From NCBI GenBank assembly GCA_946406115.1, contig OX291545.1, positions 124,001 to 188,000 of the forward strand: 64,000 nt of DNA, written 5' to 3'. The translations under genes were made by a program, and so were the position numbers. This stretch comes from Apoda limacodes (lineage: Eukaryota; Arthropoda; Insecta; Lepidoptera; Limacodidae). Of this stretch, positions 52,292-62,856 are shown one piece after another. How positions within the stretch are numbered: the first letter of the stretch is position 1; the number at the start of each line of letters is the position of its first letter. The notes beneath the pieces were generated by a model. The model saw only the letters and a program-made list of their open reading frames with translations, was not told the origin of the DNA and ran no database searches.

Positions 52292-52814
52292 TGGTCGTGA
52301 CGGACAGCAGCGATCCCAACTGGTGGAAGGGTCAAAACGCGCGCGGCGAGGGACTGTTCCCTGCCAACTTCGTGACGAGCGAACTGAGTGAACCTGCGCC
52401 CGCCGCTGAGGTGGCGCCGGCGGCAGCGTCCCGTGCTCCAGAGTGGGTGCCGGGGGGCGAGGAGGAGGGGGAGGGGGGTGCGGGAGTAAGTGCAGCGGAC
52501 GAGCGAGCGCTTGACGAAGCGCTGGCGCTGCTGCTGGAGGCGGACCCCGAGTTCGGTGAGAGGGGCGCGGCGGAGGAGGGACTTCGGTCGCTCGAGGCGC
52601 GTGCGGCGCGGACTGGGGCGCGCGTGGACGCGGCGCTGGAGCGCGCGGACCGCACGCACGCGCGTCTCACGCACCTCTCCGCGGAGCTTGTGCACGCGCT
52701 CAACCTCTACCACGACCTGATGCGCGACCCGCTCAAACCGCTTTACGGGATGCAGCCCCCCGCGCCCCACGGTCCCCATGCGCATTACCCGCCACAACAT
52801 CACCTGCCACCCAG
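52292..52814 (+). CDS. STAM exon: SH3 second half and GAT/coiled-coil region
   Basis: Acceptor TTCGTTGCAG ends at 52291. The first bases complete a Val codon and read VVTDSSDPNWWKGQNARGEG and LFPANFVTSEL, the peptide-binding second half of the SH3 (WW and the ALYDF partner in the upstream exon). After an Ala/Glu-rich linker, ADERALDEALALLLEADPEF, ARVDAALERADRTHARLTHL and ALNLYHDLMRDPLKPLYGM form the GAT/coiled-coil part that binds Hrs and ubiquitin. The exon may end at the weak donor CCAG|GTTCGC (52814/52815) or run to the in-frame TGA at 52825-52827. If the latter, the usual long C-terminal tail is missing. AATAAA occurs at 53044. Confidence 0.88.
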
Positions 52815-52827
52815 GTTCGCTCCATGA

Positions 52828-53163
52828 AATTTATTTATTTATTGACTAAGAAACTTACAGTCATTCAGGATAAATGTTACATAGTATATGTTTACATTAA
52901 GATAGTTCCATAGATTACATTTAGCCAGTAGTTTGTGAATGAATATCAAAATATTTATTAATTTAACTATTTTTTAAATTACTGTAAATATAAAAATCAC
53001 ATCACAAGAATTTTTACATTTAGATCTTACTTTTAGGCAACAGAATAAAGAGATATAAAGTAATAAAAGTACATGAAAAGAAATTAAAACAACAAACTCT
53101 TATTTCTTAATGTTACACAAGTAAGAAATATGAAAATGTATTTTTAAAATATATATATATATA
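52828..53163. other. Downstream of STAM coding; possible 3' UTR or intron
   Basis: AT-rich, with AATAAA at 53044-53049 and an (AT)n run at 53148-53163. It cannot be told from sequence whether it is UTR or intron. Confidence 0.4.
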
Positions 53164-53281
53164 TGTAAGAGTTAGTCTTGGAGATAATGAGGGTGTAACC
53201 GACCCTCTGTAATGACGTATAGCGTCCGTCAAACGACGATTTATTTAAATTATTTATCTATATTAGGACAAGTTCTTGATT
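53164..53281 (+). repeat. Repeat G copy 1 (LTR-end-like)
   Basis: TGTAAGAGTT, GGGTGTAACCGAC and GTCAAACGACGA, ending in ATATTAGGACAAGTTCTTG, are shared with 57013-57140. A start in TG and a length of over 110 bp hint at an LTR end. LINE A copy 3 starts where this copy stops. Confidence 0.6.
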
Positions 53282-54420
53282 AATCGTCCGAACACAGAAT
53301 GTCCGTTCACTGACTGATTATGCAGTTGGCTGTTCCATTACTGCTTCACCGGGCTTTCTGGGGCGAGACTGTGAAGGAGCCTCAGCCCATATAGCGCCCA
53401 ACGCTCATGGGTTCCCCGCGGGGGGAGCCTCGGCTTGGGTTGCCGCTCTCGGGGGCGTCCCTTCGACCGGCGTGAGTCTCGAACCCGAAGGTGAGTCAGC
53501 GCCAGGAGGGAAGTTCCCCGTTACGCGGGTGCGGTTGCGATTGAGTGGGGGCGAGAAGCGCCCCGTCACTCTTTGATACCTCGTAGCGGGCGCCGACAAA
53601 CCCGGGGACATCGGGGTCGTGTTTTGGGGGAGGCCCTATTAGGGGAGGTCGTTGAGACTAATCTCGCTATCCGGATAGCAAGATCGTCATCTGAGGCCGT
53701 TAGAACGTGCCGAGGCCGCCTAACGATAGTTTTACGACCGTGCCGAGGTCAGTCGGGCGGATGATACGTTGTGGATTGTACGCTCGTAAAAGCGGACTGC
53801 CAAGTCTTTGAAATATTCCGAATCGTGAGGAGCTCAAAGTATCTGTAGGTCCGCATTGCGGGCGTACAAGGAGGCTCCGGAAGCCGCTCTGAGAAAGCGG
53901 TTTTGGAGGGTCCGGAGTTTGTGGAGATTGCGTTTAGACAACGACGCTAGCATATGCTAGTTTGGGGCGGATGCAGGTGGTGTAAAGAGTCCTTATTTCT
54001 CAGCGACGTCTTACTGTACTTGCCTATTATGGGATATAGACGACCGAGGACAAAAGCGGCTCGGTCTATGACTAGTTTGGTGTGATCGCGGAAGATCAAA
54101 CGGCTATCCAGGGTCACAACGAAATATTTGGTCTTGTTTTGCCAAGGAATGGCACGATCGAAGAGTGAGAGGGCAGATGGCCGCAGAGGTACGGTAAAGA
54201 GAACGGCAGAGATTTTGTCGGGATTCACTTCGATCCTCCATTTCCGAAACCATTCGCCTAGGGCGGTGATAGCGGGTTGGAGTCTCTTAGTGATTCGACT
54301 CACTTGCCTGTCGGTGGTATAAATAGCGGTATCGTCCGCGAAAAGGGCTAATTGGGTATCTAACTTTTTAGGGATGTCGTTCATGAAGAAGGTACAAGAT
54401 AGGGGCGATTACGGACCCTT
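53282..54420 (-). mobile_element. LINE A copy 3, 5' truncated
   Basis: Minus-strand copy with the family tail (53340-53640), a middle block related to copy 2 (53640-53800) and RT C-terminal half (53947-54420). Its 5' end in RT is fused to unrelated sequence at about 54430. Confidence 0.75.
53947..54420 (-). pseudogene. LINE A copy 3 RT, C-terminal half
   Basis: LALFADDTAIYTTDRQVSRI (motif C, ADD), ALGEWFRKWRIEVNPDK, LFDRAIPWQNKTKYFVVTLD and RAAFVLGRLYPIIGKYSK. The text upstream (QGSVIAPILYL-like) needs a frame change near 54390. It is closer to intact than copy 1 in this part. Confidence 0.75.
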
Positions 54421-54429
54421 GCGGGACTC

Positions 54430-54620
54430 CTGCTTCTATATGATGGCGATGCTAGTTGACCCTAGAGACTTAGCAATGCAGGCTTGGACCTGCTTTGAGC
54501 TATCTCGAATAAGAGCCTCGACTATGACTCCTAGTTGGTCCGGGGACAAACCTCTGAGTAACTTGGCCATTACGAGTGTGGCCCAGCTGTAGCTTGTGAG
54601 TACCTAGTGACTCCCCGTCA
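54430..54620 (-). other. Unassigned open text fused to LINE A copy 3
   Basis: The minus strand reads MAKLLRGLSPDQLGVIVEAL and IRDSSKQVQACIAKSLGSTS directly before the RT piece, ending in a stop next to the LINE A junction. It is not part of LINE A copy 1 at this place. It may be from another element's gag. Confidence 0.35.
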
Positions 54621-55294
54621 TTGCTGACGGGGGGTAAGAGTACCTATATGTGGCCAAGCGCCCCGCAGTGCTACGGTTTGCTTGGTGTATACCTAACACC
54701 TACTCCTTCGGCCGGGGTTACGTTATCACCGTTAGGTTTCCCCCCGAGCAACTCTGAAAGAGCTATACGATCTCATTCACCAGCCCTTGAGCAATCGGAA
54801 CTGGATTTCTTACAAACTAGACGCAATCGACACTTAAAACGCGATAATGTGCGGAGTGGCAAACCGCTGAAGCGGAAATACTACACAAGCGATCTACCCA
54901 AAGCCGGACTCACCACTATGCGTAGTAGTTCTTCGACTACGAGAGTACGCACAAAAACACACAGTATCGCTTCGATAAACTTCGCGTTATGGGTGGGTTA
55001 CGGGAAAGTTCACTCACAGCGCGCCGAGAAGCGATTTCCCAGCCAAGTACACGCAACTGAGCAGCGCTCGACGCACAGGCTGATTTTCCAAGTATCGCGG
55101 GCAATAGTCCAAACAACGAGACGAGGTAGTCAGCACTGAGGCAAAACACCACACAGGAACCAGCTGAGTCACCACAACACGGAGCACAATGAGACCACTT
55201 GACGCTGTAGAACACGACTGCACAGCACGAGAGTCGAAACGGGAACTCCCGATACTCCGTCCGGCCTGCTGTTTTAAACCCAAGCGAAATTAAC
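54621..55294. other. GC-moderate sequence, no recognised gene
   Basis: Open frames exist on both strands (172 residues on plus at 54621-55139; 126 on minus at 54937-55317), but neither shows a known domain and they overlap. Codon-like structure may be by chance, or the region may be an LTR or leader of an unidentified element. Confidence 0.35.
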
Positions 55295-55490
55295 TGGAGG
55301 TGATTTTGTGGCCGCACGTGTACCGCACGTTCTGTTTTTGTCCCAATCGCAGATCACTGGAGGTGGTGATCTTGTTGCCGCACGTGTACCGAAGGTGTTG
55401 TTTTTGTCCCAAGTGTAGATAACTGCAGGTGGTGTTGTTGCTGCACGTGTACCACAGGTGTTGTTTTTGTCACTGCACGTGTCCAACGTC
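55295..55490. repeat. Tandem repeat, unit about 65 bp, three copies
   Basis: Each unit holds GGAGGTG(GTG)AT, GCCGCACGTGTACC and GTTTTTGTCCCAA; starts lie near 55295, 55359 and 55425. The units have diverged. The repeated core CACGTG is an E-box-like palindrome, here probably by chance. Confidence 0.75.
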
Positions 55491-55687
55491 GGCGTTATAT
55501 TCACGGAAAGCCGCACAGGAGTTCAATAGATTTAAATAATATTCCTACTAATACAAAACACCAAAATTCAAGCTCACACAATCTTTAAAAAATACAATAA
55601 GAAAATCTGATAATTTAATAAACGCTATCACGGCCGTTCTGACTCCTTGTCTGCAAATAAATAAATAATTTTCAATAAGTTCTTTTG

Positions 55688-55880
55688 TAACTACCACACT
55701 CAGTGGCTTTTTTAGTAGCTTGTTCTGGGTGAATATTAAGTCAAACTCTGAGGCCAGATAACAGCTTGTTTTGTAACTACCAGACTCAGTGGCTATTTTT
55801 AGTAGCTTGTTCTGGGTGAATATTAAGTCAAACTCTGAGGCCAGATAACAGCTTGTTTTGTAACTACCAGACTCACATAG
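55688..55880. repeat. Tandem repeat, unit 86-87 bp, 2.2 copies
   Basis: Units 55688-55773 and 55774-55860 are nearly identical (TAACTACCAGACTCAGTGGC ... AGATAACAGCTTGTTTTG), followed by a partial third (55861-55875). The near identity points to recent duplication. It sits at the edge of the gypsy F protease. Confidence 0.85.
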
Positions 55881-56290
55881 TAAAATTATTAATGTATCAT
55901 TTGTCTCTTCCTACTACTACACCACTATTCGTTATTAATATTCTTAAGCCTGCAATAAATAAAGAGTCAATTCCCAGAATTAAGTCGTACTCTAAATTAT
56001 CTACAATATGTGGCTTTACTTCGTATGTTACGTTGTCGATAGTGAATGTTGTACTAATAAATTCATTGGATGCTAGTGAATATCCTCCTTAACTTGCCCT
56101 TTAGGGAACCGGCTACTTTACTATTAACAGCGGAACATTCTGCTGCTGAATATATTAAACAATTAAGATGTAGCTCAGCTATTTGGATTACTTGGCAGTT
56201 CGGCTGGTTGTGCGGCCTGGATGAGGAGGCTGGCTCGGACTTTTTGAATCAGCATCGGTCACGTTCGACTTCTTGCATACACCCCACGTC
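55881..56290 (-). pseudogene. Gypsy F protease fragment
   Basis: The minus strand reads NEFISTTFTIDNVTYEVKPH, NLEYDLILGIDSLFIAGLRI and NSGVVVGRDK, the C-terminal half of a Ty3/gypsy aspartic protease (ILGID). The DTG part is lost or beyond a stop. Its gag lies upstream at 56690-57012, separated by a SINE-like repeat. Confidence 0.6.
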
Positions 56291-56292
56291 TC

Positions 56293-56690
56293 CTTTTTAG
56301 GGTTCCGTACCTGAAGGGTAATTAGCGGCATCCTATTACTAAGACTTCGGTGTCCGTCCGTCCGTCCGTCACCGGACTGTATCTCATGAACAGTGATAGT
56401 TAGACGTTTTTTGTTTTTGCCGCTATAACAACAAATACTTAAAAACAGAATAAAATAAATATTTAAGGGGGCTCACATACCACAAAAGTGATTTTTTTGC
56501 TCGATATTGATAACGGCAACAGGTAGACGCTTAAAATATTCACAGAATATTAAATTATATAGTAACTTTGAAAATAAATAATTTAATTACAACAAACGTG
56601 ATTTTTTTTGCCATTTTTATAGATATGGTACGGAACCCTTCGTGCGCGAGTCCGACTCGCCCTTGGTCGATTTTTGTTGCTTGCAGTTGT
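56293..56690 (+). repeat. SINE-like dispersed repeat, copy 2 (complete)
   Basis: GGGTTCCGTACCTGAAGGG at 56299, GTCCGTCCGTCCGTCACC at 56351, GCCGCTATAACAACAAATAC near 56420 and ATGGTACGGAACCCTTCGTG at 56626, ending GAGTCCGACTCGCCCTTGG. Reverse copy at 40445-40712; end fragment at 20945. It is inserted between gypsy F gag and protease. Confidence 0.8.
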
Positions 56691-57012
56691 GATAGTGTAG
56701 CAGTGACGCGATATGTGTCCAAATTTTTCCACAGCTGTGGCATTTTGGCGGCTCAGTAGTCTGAGGCATTTTGTTTCTTGGTGCTTCATCCTCTGGTGTG
56801 ATAGGATCAGCAAGTCCCTTCCATTAGATAGCTAATTAATTCAGCTTGTAATTGTGGCAATGATCTGTCCGTCTGTCCTGAGTGTTCAGTCCCCAATTTC
56901 AGTTAGATACAGTTGAGTAAATTCGAGGATCTAGTTCTTTTAATTCCGGGCGGGTAGTTGGTTCTTCAGCTTCTTCCAAATTCGGGCGGGGTTCGTCAGC
57001 CATTTCTTCCAA
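56691..57012 (-). pseudogene. Gypsy F gag fragment
   Basis: KCHSCGKIWTHIASLLHYHN on the minus strand is a degenerate CCHC knuckle (Cys, Cys and His present; last Cys displaced), followed upstream by an acidic/proline stretch (EEAEEPTTRPELKELDPRIY). It belongs with the protease at 55881-56290 by order and strand. Confidence 0.5.
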
Positions 57013-57140
57013 TGTAAGAGTTGGGTGTCTTGGATACGATGAGGGTGTAACTGACTCATTGTAATGAAGCATAGCGCCAGTCAAACGACGACTCATTTTA
57101 ATGATTTATTAATATTAGGACGAGTTCTTGCTTCATTTAT
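57013..57140 (+). repeat. Repeat G copy 2 (LTR-end-like)
   Basis: TGTAAGAGTTGGG, GATGAGGGTGTAACTGAC and GTCAAACGACGA match 53164-53281. It lies directly beside the gypsy F gag, so it may be that element's LTR or leader. Confidence 0.55.
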
Positions 57141-57619
57141 TTAGATATTTGTATCCAATTTTGTTTATAGAGCTATGTTAATACATGTAATATAAAATAA
57201 ATTGTCCGAAATCAGCTGTAAGCATAATAGTTGTGGAGCACTGGTGCATGCAAGAACACCTAGTGTCCCAAAAATTGGCCATACATGCGGTCCGCAAACA
57301 CACTCCGGAGGCCGTTGACGCTGGCCCTCGTCCTCCGCGCTGTCGAGGCAGCCCTCCTACGCATGATTGTCCGAAAGCAGTCTACACGCGATTCAGTGAA
57401 TATCCTCGATGCGCTGCATTAGCGAGGCAGCCTCAACTGCGCCCTGAATGCGTTATTATATTGAATGCGAAGGGCGTCAATCGCTCGTCGCGTATTTCTG
57501 ACCTACAGGCTGCACGTATAAAACGAAGTACAAAGGGCTCGGAAGAGTGTTATTTTTACTTGACACGAGCAACGTGCAAACCTGCGAGCAATCATATTTG
57601 CTCTTACTGACAGCGCCCA
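57141..57619. other. No recognised gene
   Basis: A 125-residue plus frame at 57233-57610 (basic, Cys-containing, low similarity to anything known to me) may be chance. Nothing else is seen. Confidence 0.3.
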
Positions 57620-58370
57620 CCGTTCGCGCTCAATATCCGCATCGTCTTTTTCATCGTCTAATTCATCGTACATCACATGACCAAGATACTTAAATTGGTT
57701 GACCCGATTTAAGACAATGCCTTAACCTGACATGGACATTTGTTCCCAGCTTTGAAAACCATAAGTTCGCTCTTCTTTGCATTGTATTTTAGGCCGTGTT
57801 TACGGTTTACATACTTCGCAGATACTTATGAGCTCTCTTAGGCCACCTATCGACGCGCTTAGCAGCACCATATCATCCGCGTAGCTTATGTTATTAAAGC
57901 AGACTCCGTCTACATGACAACCAACATGGCAACTGCTCAGCGAGACGATCAGCTCATTCATGTACAGATTGAAGAGCGACGGCGAGCTCAACCCCCCTTG
58001 CCTCACCCCACACCTCAACCTATACGAGTCCGACAGAGCGCCCGCCCACCGCACATTATTGATCTGGTTTCCATACCTAAACCCTAGGACATTAGTCAAC
58101 TCCGGAGGAAATTTTGTTTGACTTAGTTTTTTCCACATCATTTCATAGGAAACCAGGTCAAATGTTTTTGACAGGTCAAGGAAGCAAACGTACACTGGTG
58201 TACTCATATCGGTGTAGTACCTGACGGCATGCTTCATGCACACAATTGCATTATCTGTGGATAAGTATGGGCTGAATCCAAACTGATTATCATGCGGTCT
58301 AATGTAGTTATTGAGATGTTCATTTAACATGCCATCAAGAACCTTGGCGATGACAATAATTTGAATTTAA
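57620..58370 (-). pseudogene. LINE reverse-transcriptase fragment (RTE-like)
   Basis: DNQFGFSPYLSTDNAIVCMK, YVCFLDLSKTFDLVSYEMMW (motif A; the usual AFD reads TFD), RLRCGVRQGGLSSPSLFNLY and FNNISYADDMVLLSASIGGL (motif C, ADD), then after a stop FKYLGHVMYDELDDEKDDAD. The form VRQGG with YADDM is unlike LINEs A-C and suits the RTE or a similar group. N-terminus and endonuclease are absent. Confidence 0.7.
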
Positions 58371-58429
58371 TTGGCTATAATTGGAGGCATCTGTCATCAG
58401 CGAAATTGGTTCTGCTGACGGGAAGGTTA

Positions 58430-59420
58430 ATAAGACTGCGTCAATAGCCCTTGTTTACATTTTCCGCTTTTTTATTCCATTCTATTGCGGTTTTATCTTT
58501 TTTCTTCCTGCTGTGTAAAAACTTATCCGATTCGGCTTGTTTCCGTGCTACATACGGAATGTGTGATCCATAGAAATTTACCATTCCTAAAAATCTCACT
58601 AAATTTGGGTTTTGGGAAGTCTTTAACAGTCTGGATTCATATGGCACAATTTTTTTACTTACTTATCTTTTTGTGCCGGGATTACCGATATTTTGGCGTC
58701 AGTGTCAATCAAAAATCGTAGCCCACTGTCTCTGTCTTGTATTATTAGGCGGTTGTTGCTTATTGTAGTACAGTTGTCTTTCGCCGACTGCACTTATCCT
58801 AGTTTTCTCTTCTTTTTGCTCTGGCTTTCAGCTGCATGGCTGCTCGCACTTGTATGACTTCTTGCCAAACCTTCAACGTGGATCTTCGTCTCTGTCTTGA
58901 GTGTGAATTATACTGCTAAATTCCGCGCGCGGAATTCCGGCCATTTCTGCTAGAATTAAAGCTAGGTCTGACGCTTGTGTGCTGACGGGACACGGTGTTC
59001 GCTGTGCTATATGAGCTATATGCCTGGGTCTTTGTCCAGATCCTCTGCTTCTGTCGACGCTAGCACTGTTTGTACGGCTGTGAGCAGTCGTCCTTGCCAT
59101 AGTGTTATAAGTGTTTGTTTGCTTATATTGTTACCAGCTAGGTCTCGCATACGTAACAAGAATTGTGACGGCTTCTGATCTCCCAATTCCATATCATTCA
59201 TCAATTTCTGGACTTTCTGGTTTTCGACTCTTTATACACTGATAATAATCTATTTTACAGTGTGTCGTTTGTCTTGGTCTTAAGCGATCTGATAAGGATG
59301 TCTGTCACTTGCTGTTTGGCATCTTTTTCTAGCTTGGCTATGAAAAATTGGAGCTGCTGTTCGTCGCTCATTGGAGGCACCGCACGGTGGAACCAGACCC
59401 TAGGCTGGTCTGGCCAGAAT
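58430..59420 (-). mobile_element. Gypsy D copy 3, internally deleted fragment
   Basis: Minus strand: gag (ELGDQKPSQFLLRMRDLAGN, TLITLWQGRLLTAVQTVLAS, 59016-59204), Cys-poor remains of protease (58660-58760), then directly the RT thumb (LVRFLGMVNFYGSHIPYVAR, 58441-58647). The main RT is deleted. The gag part supplements what is missing in the copy at 36277. Confidence 0.7.
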
Positions 59421-60119
59421 TTATTGTGTGTGTATTCATGTGCTTAATTAATAATTATGCGGGTAAAGGGTACTTCTTTGTTATACAATGGGTGAAATAA
59501 GTTTGAATACTTGTGCTCTAAATTGGTTTAATCAAGAAAATATCGAGGGTTGCCGGCTAAAACCCAATAAGTGTCAAAAAATGAGATTTAAAGCTAAGCT
59601 AAAGCTAAAGATAAGTCCATAAAAATCATTTCTCATCGGTCTACTTAATGGTAAAAACTGATAAGCAGAATTAACAGGTATTACTGAAATATGCAGAGTT
59701 CATGACCCAATAAGTGTTTAATATTAACTTTTAGTGTAGGACTAAATAATGTAAGAATTTTTAAGGTGTAAAATTTTTGCATTATTTAGTGGAAGAACCA
59801 CATAACATGTATTTAGATATTTAGTGCAAAGATATTTGTACAAAATTTAACTACACACATAATGTAGGAACAGTTACCAGTATTTAACGGGTTTACTCAA
59901 TTACGACTTTTAAATACATTAAAAATATATGTTGGATTTTACTTTTACAATATTATATGTTATTATACAAAATATTATAAGGGAAAATCTTATAAATATA
60001 CATTAGAGTATTATCTGAATTTAATCTTGAAAAATGCTATTTTAAGTGAATTTATCGGGTACTCGCATTGTGACTATACAATATTTATGCCTTAACATTT
60101 CTGTAATGCACTGGTTTTA
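59421..60119. other. AT-rich, no gene seen
   Basis: No frames with recognised domains. A short repetition of AAGCTAAAGCTAAAG lies at 59593-59608. Confidence 0.4.
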
Positions 60120-61140
60120 TTCAGGCTTTAGCGTGTAGATTTGCATTAGTAAACAATTCTCAATATACGTACTACCTTTAGCAAAATGCATCTTTAAATA
60201 AGAATGGCCCGTTCAAATGTTATTTTATGCATTAGCTGAGAAGAAGTTATGATTTATTTTATGAAAAGTTTAAAGCTAACAAAATATAAGTACAAATGGC
60301 TCAATTGTAAAATATTAAATCTTAGAAAAAAACGTTAAAATTATGTTACAAAAATAAATAAAGTAAACTTAAGGATCTTACACCGACACAAAATTAATTG
60401 TTAAATGTATGTAGTAATCTAACTCCCGATTCATGGATGCAAACTCTAGATGAAATTGCGTAAATTTTTTAACCAGCGGTGCAAGAATGAATGTTTTTGA
60501 AACGAACGTTGATTGGAGGTTGTTTTAAGACAAACGTTGATTGGAGGTTGTTTAAGCGATTTAGAAATGGCATCACGCTTCATATGCCCTCAAAGGTAGT
60601 TTCATAACTTTTACCCGAATTAAATTTTATTTAGTAAATTAGACGTAAGATAAATGGGGGACCCTCTAGATAGGAGTTGTTTTGTAATCCGCGTTTTTAT
60701 TTTCTTATTAATTAATGCCTTAAATAGTTATGCTACTGTTATTGGGAATTTTATAATGTTGAATATAACCGCAAAAGTTTAAGTTACTTAGAAATTTTAT
60801 AATATTGAAAACACCCGCGAGACTTACCTACGTTTAACGTCGTTTAACAACCATTAGGGTAGCCTCGTACACTAAAAATAATAAATTCTAACAATGATAA
60901 AAGGTAGTTCTCTTGGTTTTCACATATTCCGTAGAATGGTATGACGTGTATGTTTATTTGAAATTACTCGGGGTTTGTTAGAACTTTACAAACATTTAAA
61001 CCATAATATTAATATTCTATTAGGATTCTATTAATTTAAGATAATTAGGCCGTTTTATCTAGACTGTTCATATTAATCCAGGATTCTATAATAGTACCCC
61101 AACTAACATACCTAGTATTATACTTAAAATAAATATTTTT
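60120..61140 (-). repeat. Dispersed repeat 'IR-1', copy 2
   Basis: The reverse complement of this stretch matches 8845-9690. It contains its own small tandem duplication (60504-60555, unit about 29 bp, ACGTTGATTGGAGGTTGTTT twice) absent from copy 1. Flanking sequences differ, so this gives the family's approximate borders. Confidence 0.75.
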
Positions 61141-61290
61141 TCTTTGTAAAAATAAATTAAGGCCGGACGTCCGTCCAGAATAAAAACCAGGATGGGGGGT
61201 GGGGGTGTTTTGAAACGTGGGGTGAGAAGGTTGTTAGAAAGGGGTTAGTGGTGATAAAATTGCGTGAAAACATTTCTTTTTGTTTCTTAA
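61141..61290. other. No gene seen
   Basis: A short G-rich patch (GGATGGGGGGTGGGGGTGTT at 61190) lies between the IR-1 repeat and the LTR candidate of gypsy E. Confidence 0.35.
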
Positions 61291-61502
61291 TGTTGTGTAT
61301 AAGCAGTTTGGGTTGTTGAGTAAAACACGTTCGATTAGAGACTGGACGTAGATATTTATTTTATAAAGACTAGGGACATGTAGGTAGTTACACAATTAAA
61401 TAAATTTCTACCTACACATTATAGCCGGTCGCGCAGCAATCAGCGATCACAGTATGTACCTATGTATATTATGTATATATAAGCAAGTATTTATATATTA
61501 CA
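61291..61502 (-). repeat. Gypsy E 3' LTR candidate
   Basis: In the element's sense it would start TGTAATATATAAATACTTGC at 61502 and end ...TATACACAACA at 61291, TG...CA. Just upstream in the element's sense lies CGCGGGAAGAG, a polypurine-like tract (61503-61513). The partner LTR is outside the window, so the call rests on position and end form. Confidence 0.45.
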
Positions 61503-61657
61503 CTCTTCCCGCGCTGATTGAGTTAAATAGCTTATTATTTGAAATGATGTGAAAACTTATAAATTTAATTACGTACTACTAAAACATTTAAAATAACAAT
61601 GTTGTTTTACATTTAGGTACATATATTAAAGTGAATCTGAGTTATTACCAAGGGGCG

Positions 61658-62600
61658 TTATTGAATGCGAAATCTTTGAACTAATTTACGCTTGCGTTTT
61701 TCCTGAAGATGGGACGATCCTATCTCGGGGGAGACAAGTGAGAGCGCTAGTGAAGTCTGTTGTGCACTGTCTTGGAGTCCCAGTTCCACTGGATGATCAG
61801 TATACTCGGTGTCGTTGTCTCCAGTGTCAACGACTTCGATATCCTGTCTTTCTTTTATAGTATTTTTATGATTTTCTGACTCTTTCCCTCCCCTAGATTG
61901 GTCTGACCTAATGCTACAGTCTTTTAATATCTGATCTACGTGTTTTTTATAAATGTCCTCGTTTTGTCGAATGCGATATAAAACCGGTCCTGTTTGTTTT
62001 TCTATTACCCCGTATTCCCAGAAACTGTAGGTCAATAAAAATCTGTCTAACGCTAAATTTAAATCAGTTTTATCTATTGTGGCTTTTTTTAAACACGTTT
62101 TAATAATTTTTACCATTGCTGCTAGGCTTATAAGGTGTTATTAATATGTGTTTTGTGCCACATTTATTCATAAATGTTTTAACTTCCGTGCTGCCAAAAG
62201 GAGGTCAGTTGTCTGATATTAATTCAAAAGGTAAACCGAAACGACTAAAGATTTCTCTTAATTTAGCAATCGTAGCAAACGCCGAGGTGCTACTAATTTT
62301 GTGCGCCTCAATCCATTTAGAATGAGCATCTATTAAAACGAAATAGTATGATGAGTTTAAATAAAAAAAGTCACCCTGTACCAAGGCTCTTGTGGCCATT
62401 CCCAGGGGTGTATGGATGCACAGGGCGGCGAGGGCACTCGCGCTCGATGTCGCCGTCTATTCCGGGCCAGTAAACGTAACCTCTTGCTAAGACTTTACTA
62501 TGCCTTGGTGTGTCGAATGTATTTGCTGTAATATGCTATTTCTTAAAGACTGCGGACTGACTACGCGATGTCCTTACAAAATTCACCCCGCTTCAATATG
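61658..62600 (-). pseudogene. Gypsy E integrase parts
   Basis: GDFFYLNSSYYFVLIDAHSK followed by WIEAHKISSTSAF (first Asp of the core, DAHSKW) and REIFSRFGLPFELISDN (second Asp), ending where a stop falls at about 62200. After a gap, KIIKTCLKKATIDKTDLNLA and RFLLTYSF lead into a C-terminus of 150 residues with TGPVLYRIRQNED. The part with the final Glu is degraded. Confidence 0.65.
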
Positions 62601-62856
62601 TAAGTATTCTTTTATACTGAAGTACACCTTTAAATTATCATCGTCATAATAAACCCAATTTGTTTTAATCGCTGATATCAAGTGTTTTAATATTATATCT
62701 TGGTTCGTACGCTTAGCAATCATTTTAGAATTAAAAATCCCTCCATCATCCAAAAAATTTATGTATTTTCATCAGTTTTTGAATCAATATTTATAGGGAT
62801 TCGTGATAGACTATCAGCCACACAATTATGTTTAGAGCTTATACATTCGTAATTCT

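Noticed and set aside
52225..52803. 192-residue minus-strand Arg-rich frame
   Set aside because: A shadow of the second STAM exon, which has unmistakable SH3 text on the plus strand.
54621..55139. 172-residue plus-strand frame as a possible host gene
   Set aside because: No recognised domain, overlapped by equally long minus frames, and lying between transposon fragments; kept only as unassigned sequence.
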